From the IMG/VR virus record IMGVR_UViG_3300028173_000007, positions 1 to 64,000 of that record: a DNA stretch of 64,000 bases. One strand, given 5' to 3'. Source of the stretch: a virus. The notes beneath the pieces are model-generated. The model saw only the letters and a list, made by a program, of their open reading frames with translations. It ran no database searches and was not told the origin of the DNA. This document shows positions 1 to 8,300 of this stretch, piece after piece; positions within the stretch are counted from its first letter, which is position 1, and every line of letters starts with the position of its first letter. Made by a program: the position numbers and the translations under genes.

Positions 1-299
1 GCCGCCGCCGAGAGTACGTCGGTCGCATCGAGGCCGCGCGCGACGACGACATCGCGACTGAGCCCGTGCCGAGCGTCGACGAGTACCGCGCCGCCCTCGC
101 CGGGTGGGCTCGCGGCTCGTCGCCTCGATGGCGACACCTCAAGCTCGCGGCAGACCTGCTCGCGGCGCACGGTGAGCACGCCCGCGTCTGGTTGCTCGGC
201 GAGGGGCTCGACCTTGAGCCGAGCCTGCGCCGCAAGGTCGACGAGGCGCTGCGGCTGGCGGGCGTGCTCACCGTCGTGACGCCTGACCTGTTCGATTGA
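1..299 (+). CDS. Partial small protein, 5' end outside window
   Basis: An open frame runs in from the window edge (codons in phase with base 3) to a TGA at 297-299. An internal GTG at 66 would give a 77-residue product, but the frame is open upstream with normal codon use (RRREYVGRIEAARDDD...), so I read this as the 3' end of a longer gene. The visible part is charged and probably helical, with no recognisable motif; the C-terminus reads LTVVTPDLFD. It lies upstream of the polyvalent-protein operon. Function unknown; the true start cannot be seen. Confidence 0.55.
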   Translation, partial: RRREYVGRIEAARDDDIATEPVPSVDEYRAALAGWARGSSPRWRHLKLAADLLAAHGEHARVWLLGEGLDLEPSLRRKVDEALRLAGVLTVVTPDLFD

Positions 300-302
300 C
301 AC

Positions 303-317
303 GCGGGCTGAGCCCGC
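303..317. other. Short perfect inverted repeat between genes
   Basis: GCGGGCT and AGCCCGC form perfect 7-base arms around a single G, just after the stop of the first gene and before the Shine-Dalgarno of the next. There is no T-tract, so it is at best a weak terminator or mRNA-stabilising hairpin. Confidence 0.3.
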
Positions 318-330
318 TGGGGAGATGATG

Positions 331-864
331 ATGAGGTCCTTTCTGGTCGGGCTGCTGCTGGTGCTCTGCTTGCCGCTCGGCGGCGCGACGATGTGCGACA
401 CCGACTCCGACGTGCCGATGCCGTGCGCGCAGGCTGACGGTGGCGTGTGCGCCTCGCCGTGGTACATCAATCGCGCGTTCGGGGTGATTCGCAACGGCGA
501 CGCCAAGCCCATCCTCGCGCTGAACGTCTACTGGCAGAACGAGCCCGCAGGAGCGGCGCTGACGGTCAACGGGGTCGTGCTCCAGTGCCAGTTCACGCCG
601 GGGTCGCGGTCGTTCCCATGCTCGGGTGGGACGTGGACGGTCACCGTCGAGGCGGCTGACGAGATCGTGGTCAAGTTCCACCCCTACAGCGGGACACCCG
701 GCAACGGGACCGCGATCTACTACAAATTCAGCGGCGACTCGTCCATTCCGGCCGGGCTCAAGCAGCCGAGCCAAATCGGGACCCTCGGTGAGTACGACTG
801 GCGCGACCAGCGCACGGGCACAGGCCGCGACCATCACGCCGACGTCTACTGGCGTGCGCGGTGA
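331..864 (+). CDS. Putative exported small protein with signal peptide
   Basis: Three ATGs in a row occur at 325, 328 and 331. I prefer 331 because the GGGGAG at 319-324 then sits 6 bases upstream. The N-terminus (MRSFLVGLLLVLCLPLGG) is a typical signal peptide: a positive residue, a hydrophobic core and small residues at the end. The mature part of about 155 residues contains several Cys residues (MCD, PCAQ, VCAS, LQCQF, FPCSG) that could form disulfides, so it is probably exported to the periplasm or cell surface. It is beta-rich in appearance and matches no family I know. It is followed by a GTGA-coupled micro-ORF. Secretion is inferred from the leader only. Confidence 0.6.
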   Translation: MRSFLVGLLLVLCLPLGGATMCDTDSDVPMPCAQADGGVCASPWYINRAFGVIRNGDAKPILALNVYWQNEPAGAALTVNGVVLQCQFTPGSRSFPCSGGTWTVTVEAADEIVVKFHPYSGTPGNGTAIYYKFSGDSSIPAGLKQPSQIGTLGEYDWRDQRTGTGRDHHADVYWRAR

Positions 865-962
865 GCACGAGCATCAGCCTCGGCGACATCGAGAGGCTGC
901 CGCGCTGTCGGCCTGACCCGATGGGCAGCGGCGACCTGTTCGACCCGGCAGACCCGGCATGA
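861..962 (+). CDS. 33-residue translationally coupled micro-ORF
   Basis: GTG at 861 overlaps the upstream TGA (862-864) as GTGA, and its own TGA (960-962) overlaps the next ATG (959) as ATGA. It therefore fills the space exactly between two genes. The product begins MSTSISLGDIERLPRCRPDP and ends in an acidic tail. The same overlap style is used by most genes in this window, which is the main reason to believe it is translated. No motif or function is recognised. Confidence 0.5.
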   Translation: MSTSISLGDIERLPRCRPDPMGSGDLFDPADPA

Positions 963-3900
963 CGGCCCGTGACCTGCTCCGCTCGGCCCGCGAGGCCCTC
1001 TCCGCGGCCGAGTGGCTCCCCGTGCCCGCCCGTGTCGGTGCGGCCCTCTGGCGGCGCCAGTCGGCGACGCTGGCCAAGGGCGCCGGGCACAAGTACGTCC
1101 GCCGCGAGCGGAACCCGAACCCCCCGCCCAAATGGCGCTACTACTACCGGGCGGCCAGCGCGGCCCGCGGCCTCCGCGCCGAGCTCTACGCGGGCGAGAA
1201 GTTCCAGATCGACCACGACGGCCAGGCGGGGCACTTCGAGGTGGTGGAGCTCAGCGGCGACCGGGTGACGGTGCGGCACGACGAGTCCGGCGAGCTCGTC
1301 ACGGTGACGCGGGCGGCCCTCGAAGCCATGTTCCGAGACCACCACGCGGAGGCCATCGACGCGCACCGCGGCCGGCTCTCGCGGGACCTCACCGCGGCGA
1401 AGAAGCACGGCGCCAGTCGGCGCCAGGTGGCCCGGCTCGAAGATGAGGCCCGCCGCCACGGCCACGAAGACCTCGTGAAGCCGAAGCAACGGACCCGAAG
1501 CCCCGAGGGCATCCCGCGCACCGAGGCGCCGGATCTCCTGCTCGTCGGGTGCGTCAAGACGAAGGCGGCGCACGACGAACGGGTGCCCGTGCGCGACCTG
1601 TACCGCTCCCGCACATGGAACCGCCGGCGGGACTACGCCGAAGCCCGCGAGCTCGTCGAGGGCCCCCCCTGGGCGGTCGTGTCGGCCGGCCTGGGCGTGG
1701 TGGACCCTGACCGGCAAACGAAGCGGTACGACGCCCAGGTGAAAGACCTCAAGGGGCCAGCGCGGGCGAAGTGGCTCAAGCGCGTGCGCGGCGCCTTGAT
1801 CGGGAAGCTCTACCGAGGGGAACGGCCCGACACGCCCCGGCGCATCGAGATCATCGCCGGCGCCGACTATGTGAAGGCCGTTCGGGAGGCCCTCGAAGGG
1901 CTCCCCGTCGAGGTGGTGCAGCCCCTCGAAGGCGTGGGGCTCACGCACCAAGAACAGTGGCTCCAGGCCCAGGCCCAGGAGCTCAAGGCGCAACATGAGA
2001 CGTTGGCAGAGCAGGCCAACCGGGAGTCGCCAGGCCGGCCCGAGTGGCACGGCCGCCTATCGCACCTGGGCCTATCGTGGGCCGATTGGGAGGTGCGCCA
2101 CGACTCCGCGGCCGACGCCGTGCGGCGCATCCTGCACCTGCGCCAGAGCTCCGACGGCTGGCACTTCGAGGCGGCCGCCGCGAAGGCCCTCGGTGAGACG
2201 CTCACCGACTACGCCGGCTATCCGGTCGAAATGGAGGACGAAGACGGCGAGTCGTGGCTTGAGGTCGAGCCCGAAGAACTCCCGTCGTGGTTCGGCCGGC
2301 CCGACTGGACGCCCGAGTTTGCCGCGAAGGTCTACCGGCGCGTGGTCGAGCACATCGACGACTGGACGCCCGACGAGGACGACCACCCCGACGGCGTGCC
2401 CGAGTGGGCCGAGGGCTTTCTTCACGAGGTCATGGCCGACGAGCTCGAAACGCCGCCCGACGGCCTGCGCTTGTCGATGGTGTCGAAGGACGAAGCCCGC
2501 CGGTTCATCACGAAGCATCATTCCGCCATGCCGAAGTGGAACCATCGCGGGGTGGTTTTCACCCTGGGCGTGCGTGACCCGCGGGGGCGGCTCGTCGCCG
2601 TAGCCACCGCGAACACCCCGACGGCGCGCGCCTGGCGAGACCACCCGCGCGAACTCGACACGGGGCGCATCCTGCCCGGCCACAACGTGTTGGAGCTCAC
2701 CCGCGTTGCCAGCGACGGCAGCGCGAAGGGCGCCGCGTCCATGCTGGCCCGGCGCGTGGTCGCCCTCGGTGAGAAGGCGAAGCGCGGCGACCCGACCGCC
2801 CCCCACCTCGTGATCACCTATCAACTGGCCAGCGAGAACGGCACCACCTACCGGGCCCTCCGCGACGTGGGCCTGCGCCCCGTCGAGCTCACGAAGGGGC
2901 GCAAGGGCGCCCGCAGGGCCGGCGGCCAGGTCGACGAGAACGACGCGGCGAAGCTCCCGAAACTGCGGTGGGAGGCCGGCCCGGCGGCCATGCCGGCCCG
3001 CTGGGACCTGCTCAACGCCATGAACGCGCGGCGTGAGCACCCCGAGCAACTGGCGACCCTGTTTGCGGCCGAGCGGGCAAACGTCGCCCTCGACGACTAC
3101 TTCGCCAGCGGCTCGAACCACGAAGGCGAGATCCGAGGCTTCCACCGCCTCGGGATCAACCCCGGCGTTGCCGCCGACCGGCTCAATGACCGCAACGTCC
3201 ACGAGCTCAAGCAACTTGCGGGGACCGGCCGCAAGGTCTTCGTGGACTCTGGCGCCTTCGGTGAAATCGACTTCAATGTCCCGAAGAAGGGGCAGAAGGG
3301 CCCGCCGCGGCCGGACCTGCCCATCGGGGCGCCGTTCGTGGTGAAGCCGATCACAGACGACGAGTGGCAAAAGCGGCTGGGCCGCTATCACGAGCTCGCC
3401 CAGGTCCTCGGCGGGCAAATGTACGCCGTCGCGCCCGACAAGGTGGCGCACCAGTCGGAGACCCTCGAACGGCTGGCCAGGTACGCGCCCCAGGTGCGCG
3501 AGATCGCCAAGCTCGGCGCGCACGTCATGGTGCCGATGCAGAAGGGCCAACTAGCCATGCCGGACTTCGCCCAGGTGGCCGCGAAGCGCCTCGGGATGAA
3601 GCCGGACGCCCTCATCTGGGCAATCCCCATGAAAAAGGACGCGACCACCCTCGACGAGCTCGAAGACTTTGTGCGCGAGGCGAAGCCCGGCCGCGTTCAC
3701 CTGCTCGGGGTGGGGCCCGACTCGAAGGCCTACCCGGCGATCCGCGCCATGTTCGACCGGGTGGCCCCCGGCACGGCGCTCACCCTCGACAGCGTGAAGA
3801 TCACCGCGGCCGTGGGTCGCGACGGCACCACGCCGGACGGCAAGCCCAAGGCCCGCGCGCTCACCGCCGCGCAAGACAGGGTGCGGGAGGCTATCGAGGC

Positions 3901-4339
3901 CTCCGCGTTCCGCGCAGACGACCCCGAGCTCCCCGACTACACCGACCACGCCGCCGAGCCGAGCGAGTGGACGACGGAGGCCAGCCGCCGGCGGCTGTGG
4001 GCTACCTGGCGCGGGCGGGACGTGGCCCGGCTCACGAAGACGATCCGAGACCTGCGCGCCGAGCACGGCGCCAGAAAGCCCGTGCCCGAGCCGCTGGCCC
4101 GAGCGAGGGCCGAGCTCAAGACCCTACGCGCCGACGCGAAGCTGTGGCGAGACGACCCCGACGAGTGGATGCAGGCCCCGATCCCCGGCGCAGACCACCT
4201 GAGCAACTACGAGGACCCGTCCGTCGCGACTGACCTTGAGGACACCTGGCGCGACTGGTTCGTAGGCGCCGGCTCGGTGGCCGTCCGAAAGGAGCGCGCC
4301 ATCGTAGAGGCGTTTGGCGAAGTGGGCCGGAAACGGTAG
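959..4339 (+). CDS. Polyvalent protein: KGAGHKY module, DUF6884-like, GNAT-like and TGT/DpdA-like domains
   Basis: 1126 residues. Residues about 40-175 are the shared module (KGAGHKY at 40-46, WRYYY, GHFEV, RHDESG, KKHG). Residues about 192-325 resemble DUF6884 (LLLVGCVKTK, RDLYRSRTW, VVSAGLGVVDPD). About 505-670 resemble an XF1762/GNAT-type acetyltransferase (EARRFITKHH, VLELTRVASDG, LVITYQLASENG). About 707-960 resemble the tRNA-guanine transglycosylase/DpdA superfamily (VFVDSGAF, APDKVAHQSETLERL, VPMQKGQ, LLGVGPDS, DSVKI). DpdA enzymes put 7-deazaguanines into DNA, and the fusion hints at nucleic-acid base modification. ATG at 959 overlaps the preceding micro-ORF. Roles are inferred from motifs; the shared module suggests virion association. 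Confidence 0.75.
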   Translation: MTARDLLRSAREALSAAEWLPVPARVGAALWRRQSATLAKGAGHKYVRRERNPNPPPKWRYYYRAASAARGLRAELYAGEKFQIDHDGQAGHFEVVELSGDRVTVRHDESGELVTVTRAALEAMFRDHHAEAIDAHRGRLSRDLTAAKKHGASRRQVARLEDEARRHGHEDLVKPKQRTRSPEGIPRTEAPDLLLVGCVKTKAAHDERVPVRDLYRSRTWNRRRDYAEARELVEGPPWAVVSAGLGVVDPDRQTKRYDAQVKDLKGPARAKWLKRVRGALIGKLYRGERPDTPRRIEIIAGADYVKAVREALEGLPVEVVQPLEGVGLTHQEQWLQAQAQELKAQHETLAEQANRESPGRPEWHGRLSHLGLSWADWEVRHDSAADAVRRILHLRQSSDGWHFEAAAAKALGETLTDYAGYPVEMEDEDGESWLEVEPEELPSWFGRPDWTPEFAAKVYRRVVEHIDDWTPDEDDHPDGVPEWAEGFLHEVMADELETPPDGLRLSMVSKDEARRFITKHHSAMPKWNHRGVVFTLGVRDPRGRLVAVATANTPTARAWRDHPRELDTGRILPGHNVLELTRVASDGSAKGAASMLARRVVALGEKAKRGDPTAPHLVITYQLASENGTTYRALRDVGLRPVELTKGRKGARRAGGQVDENDAAKLPKLRWEAGPAAMPARWDLLNAMNARREHPEQLATLFAAERANVALDDYFASGSNHEGEIRGFHRLGINPGVAADRLNDRNVHELKQLAGTGRKVFVDSGAFGEIDFNVPKKGQKGPPRPDLPIGAPFVVKPITDDEWQKRLGRYHELAQVLGGQMYAVAPDKVAHQSETLERLARYAPQVREIAKLGAHVMVPMQKGQLAMPDFAQVAAKRLGMKPDALIWAIPMKKDATTLDELEDFVREAKPGRVHLLGVGPDSKAYPAIRAMFDRVAPGTALTLDSVKITAAVGRDGTTPDGKPKARALTAAQDRVREAIEASAFRADDPELPDYTDHAAEPSEWTTEASRRRLWATWRGRDVARLTKTIRDLRAEHGARKPVPEPLARARAELKTLRADAKLWRDDPDEWMQAPIPGADHLSNYEDPSVATDLEDTWRDWFVGAGSVAVRKERAIVEAFGEVGRKR

Positions 4340-4415
4340 GGTGCAGGTCCCCAACCGGACGCCGGGGACGGGGCCGCACTCGGGTCGTGTCGCGGTCCCG
4401 CCCCCGGTGCCCATC

Positions 4416-4424
4416 TGATAGGAT
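4416..4424 (+). promoter_or_regulatory. Putative extended -10 promoter element
   Basis: TGATAGGAT lies in the 103-base gap upstream of the gene at 4443, which has a good GGAGG Shine-Dalgarno (4434-4438). The same TGnTAG(G/A)(A/G)T pattern occurs at 16922, 22530 and 62695 upstream of other genes. No convincing -35 box is seen, so it would act as an extended -10. Confidence 0.4.
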
Positions 4425-4442
4425 GCGGCCACCGGAGGACCT

Positions 4443-5354
4443 ATGCGGCCGCTACCCCTCGACCATCCCGTGCGTGTGACCGAGGACGCGACGCCCGACG
4501 CCCGCGGCATCTTTCCAGGCCTCGGCGACGGCGGCCCGCCTCCCGTTCCGTTGTCGACCGTCCTCTCCCCGCTACGGGGAAGCGACCGGGCCGGCGCGAG
4601 GGCCGCCCTTGAGGCCCCGACGCGCGAAACCCTGGCCGACCTCCGCGGCGCCTACCGAGACGCCGGCCTGGCCGGGCCCAAGCTCGCCGCGGCCATGCAA
4701 TCGGCCGCGCGCTACATCGCCCACATGCGCCGGCGCAACCCACGGGGGCGCACCGAGCCCGATCACCTGCGGAAAGCGGCCTACTACGCCGGCGCGGAGG
4801 CCCTCGCGGCCAAGGTGGCGCGGGAGGTGGAGATCCCCGGCTTCATCGGCCGAGTCGTGTGGATGGCCCAGGCGCGCGACCTCCGCAAAGGGGCCGGCCA
4901 CAAGTACCTTCGCCGCGTGAAGGGGGCGAACGGGAAATGGCGGTACTTCTACAAGGTGAGCGGCGGCCGCGGCCTCGGGCACGCTGACGAGTTCCACGTC
5001 GGCGCGAAGTTCGCCGGCGGCGGCGGTCACTTCGAGATCGTGAGCGAGTCCGGCGACATCGTGGAGATCCGCCACGACGAGACGGGGGGGACGCGCAGGC
5101 TGGACAAGGCGGCCCTCTCCGAGCTCCTGCGAAAGCACCACGTCGAAATCGACACCGAGGGTTTCAGCTACTACGTTGGGCGCCTCGGGCCAGCCGACGC
5201 CTATCCAGGCACGGCCGGCGCCGCCGCGGCGGCGCGCTTCCACGGGCTCGACTATCACGAGCATGGAGCGCCCGACGTGCATCCACGACGGCGCGGCCGC
5301 GGGCAGGTGGCCGCGGCTGACGGACTACTGGCCAAGGCCAAGGGGGCAGCATGA
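4443..5354 (+). CDS. Module-only KGAGHKY protein without effector domain
   Basis: 303 residues. ATG at 4443 has GGAGG 4 bases upstream. Residues about 60-135 are helical and Ala/Arg-rich. Residues about 149-240 are the shared module (KGAGHKYLRRVKGANGKWR, GHFEIV, RHDETGG). The tail of about 60 residues is low-complexity with no recognised catalytic motif. Across RVKGANGKWRYFY the nucleotide sequence is almost identical to the next gene (4917-4952 against 5501-5536), which points to recent duplication of the module. The stop overlaps the next ATG (ATGA at 5351). It may be a structural or adaptor version of the module, or the remnant of a larger polyvalent gene. Function unknown. Confidence 0.7.
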   Translation: MRPLPLDHPVRVTEDATPDARGIFPGLGDGGPPPVPLSTVLSPLRGSDRAGARAALEAPTRETLADLRGAYRDAGLAGPKLAAAMQSAARYIAHMRRRNPRGRTEPDHLRKAAYYAGAEALAAKVAREVEIPGFIGRVVWMAQARDLRKGAGHKYLRRVKGANGKWRYFYKVSGGRGLGHADEFHVGAKFAGGGGHFEIVSESGDIVEIRHDETGGTRRLDKAALSELLRKHHVEIDTEGFSYYVGRLGPADAYPGTAGAAAAARFHGLDYHEHGAPDVHPRRRGRGQVAAADGLLAKAKGAA

Positions 5355-8300
5355 GCACGGACCTGATCACGCGAGCCGCGGCCCTCCTGGGGCGCGTGCG
5401 CGGCCACCTCGACGAGATCCCCGAGGCCGCCGGCGTGCTCCTGTGGGCCCGCCAGTCGGGCGAGCTCGTGAAGGGCGCCGGCCACAAGTACGTCCGGCGG
5501 GTGAAGGGCGCGAACGGGAAATGGCGGTACTTCTACGACGTGACGGGGGGCCACGGTGCCGCGCACCACGCAGAGATCCACCTCGGCGCGAAGTTCAAGG
5601 TTGAGCACGAGGGCAAGGCCGGCCACTACGAGGTGACGAAGGAAGACGGCGGGTGGGTGACCATCCGGCACGACGAGACGGGACACGAGGCCAAGGTCAA
5701 GAAGACCACCGTTCAAACCATGATCAAGCGCCAGCACGCGGAGCTATTCGCGGCGCACCGCGAGCGCACCGCGCGAGACGTGAAGGCGGCGAAGAAGTAC
5801 GGCGCCAGCGCGAAGCAGAAAGCCCGCCTGGCGGCGCACGCGAAGAAGTACGGGCACCACGACCTCGCCAACGAACTCACCGACACGGCCGCGCCCGATC
5901 ACGCCGGCGAATACGGGCGTCACGCGGAGCGAGCTCGCCACCACCACGACGAGGCCAGCAAGGCCACGCCCGGCACCCCCGAGCACAAGAAGCACCGCGC
6001 GGCCAGCCTGGCCCACGAGAAGGCGCGCGAGGCGCATAGCCGAGCCATCGGTGACACCGAGGCCTCCGCGGGCGCCTTCGAGGCCTCGAAGGCCGCGGAC
6101 GCACTCACAGTCGAGCACCCCGAAGTCCACGCGGCCCGCCGAGCCCTCGAAGCACACGAGCGGAAACGTCAACAGGTCTCCGACCGCATGTACCGGCGAA
6201 CGAAGGCGGGCAGCGTCTCCACCGGCGCCCGTGCCGCCTACGACCTCAAGATGGGGCAGCTAGTCGAGCAGGAAGGCCACCTCCGCGCGGCCCTCGCCGC
6301 GGCCGAGGACAAGGCCAAGCGCGGGCCCGACGGCGAGCTCACCACCGACGAGCTCGCCCAGCGCCGCGCCGCGGCCGAGGCCTCGGCGCTCAAGCGCCGG
6401 GGGACCGGGAAGCCCGACGAGCCCGACAACGTGGTGCAGTTCCCGAAGCCCGAGCCGAAGCCCGAGCCCGAGTCGACCCGACCCGACCCGGCCCTACTCG
6501 CCCCGCTGGCCGACAAACTCGTCTCGCAACTGCTCCCCGGCATGAAGGGGCACGCGAAGCGCGCCGAGCTCCTGGCCATCGCCGCCGAGCACCTGGCGAA
6601 CATGGTCGGGCAAGAGCCCTCCGAGGAAACGGCGCAGGCCCTCGCGGCCGCCCTCACGACGAAGGCGCGCGAGCTCTCCGCGTCCAACGTGGTGCGCCTG
6701 GGCGGCCTGGGCGGCCGGAAGACGAAGCAGGAGAAGGCCGAAGCCTGGATGCGAGACGCGGCGGCGAAGCAGCGCGCAGGCCTGCGAGACGGCAAGCCGG
6801 GGCACCGCATCCACTACACCGGCGACCGGGCCAACAGCCCGCGCAACGGCGAGGTGATCGCCGCGTTCCCCGGTCACTACCGGGTGAAGTGGGACGACGG
6901 CACCGAAGGCAACGTCGAGCGGATCGGGGTGCGGGGCTGGGATAACGCCGGCGCCCGCTTCCATTGGGAGGACGAGAACCCGAGCGGCGACAGGAGCCCC
7001 GAGGCTATCGAGGAAGGCAAGCGGCAAGCGGTGGCCCACCGGGAGGCCGCCGACAAGGTGGCAGCGGCAGAGAAGGCCGAGCAGGACCGGAAGCACGCGG
7101 GGTGGCACAAGCCCGCCGACCGCACCGAGGCGTCCAAGCGGCTCAAGGCCGCGTTGCAGAAGCTCTACCCCGACGGCCAGTGGAGCGTGACCGGGGGGAA
7201 GGGGACCGGCTACGGGTGGCTCAGCATCAACGGCACCTCTGAGGCCGAGGGGAAGCTGCGCGACGAGCACCGCATTATCACGAGTGTTTCCAGCGGCAGT
7301 CGTGATTCCACCGTGCGGGACCTCGAAGAAGCGTCGGGGATCTTCACCCCCGGCGAGGGCCTCGCGCCGGGCAGCGTGGCCAGGAAGCACGCCGACAAGG
7401 CCGCAGCCGAGGCCGCAAGGCGCGAGGGCGCCGGCACCACGCGCCACGTCGGCCAGGTGGTCACCATCGGATCCAACCGCCGGCGCTACGTCGTGGTGAG
7501 CTCCGAGCAGGTGGGGTCCAGCCCGCCCCGCTACAACTTGTCCGCCCTCTCGGGCGGGATGCGGGGCTCGGGGCCGTCCTCGGTGTCCGCCGACGACCTC
7601 ATCCCCCACGCCGACCAGCGGATCACCTTCGACGGGGCCCAGGCGGCCGACCGCCGGGCCCGCGCGCTCCGCTCGCTGGCGCTCAACAGCAACGCCGACC
7701 CCGACACAAAGCAGCGGGTCCGGCTGGCGGCGAGCTCGGGGGGCGCGGTCCTCTCCCCGGCCGAGCTCGCCCAGCGCAAGGCCGCCGCCGACGCCGCGGC
7801 CCTCAAGCGCACGAAGGCGCCCGAGGTCCCCCCGGTGAAGCCCCCGGTGAAGCCCCCGGTGAAGCCCCCGGTGAAGCCCCCGCAAAGCGACTCGGGCCGG
7901 TCGGACGCTGACAAGCCCTCTCCCCAACCGGCGGCCCAGCGTCCGGCCGGCTTTTCTGCCCCCGTCGCTTTCACCGGCGAGACCCGCGAGAGCGTGACGA
8001 AGAAGCGCGGAAACACCGTCTGGAGCGTGCCCCACGCGGGGAGCATCCCCGACGCGCAGTTCACGGCCATGAAGGACGCCGCGCGGGAGCAGAAGGGCTA
8101 TTACCTGCGCGGCCAGGGCTTCACGTTCCGCGACCCCGAACACGCCCGGCAATTCGTCGCGGCCTGGGGCGCCGGTGACGGTGCGGTCCCGACGACGACG
8201 CCCGACGCGGACGGGAAGCGCCGCGCCAGGGCAGATCGGGCGAAGAAGCGAACGAAACCCGACGGCTTCGACGCGGCCGAGGGCGCCGGCGAGGGCTGGC

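Noticed and set aside
5176-5604. Alternative-frame ORF across the 4443/5351 gene junction
   Set aside because: Arg/Pro-rich shadow product overlapping two well-supported genes joined by an ATGA overlap.
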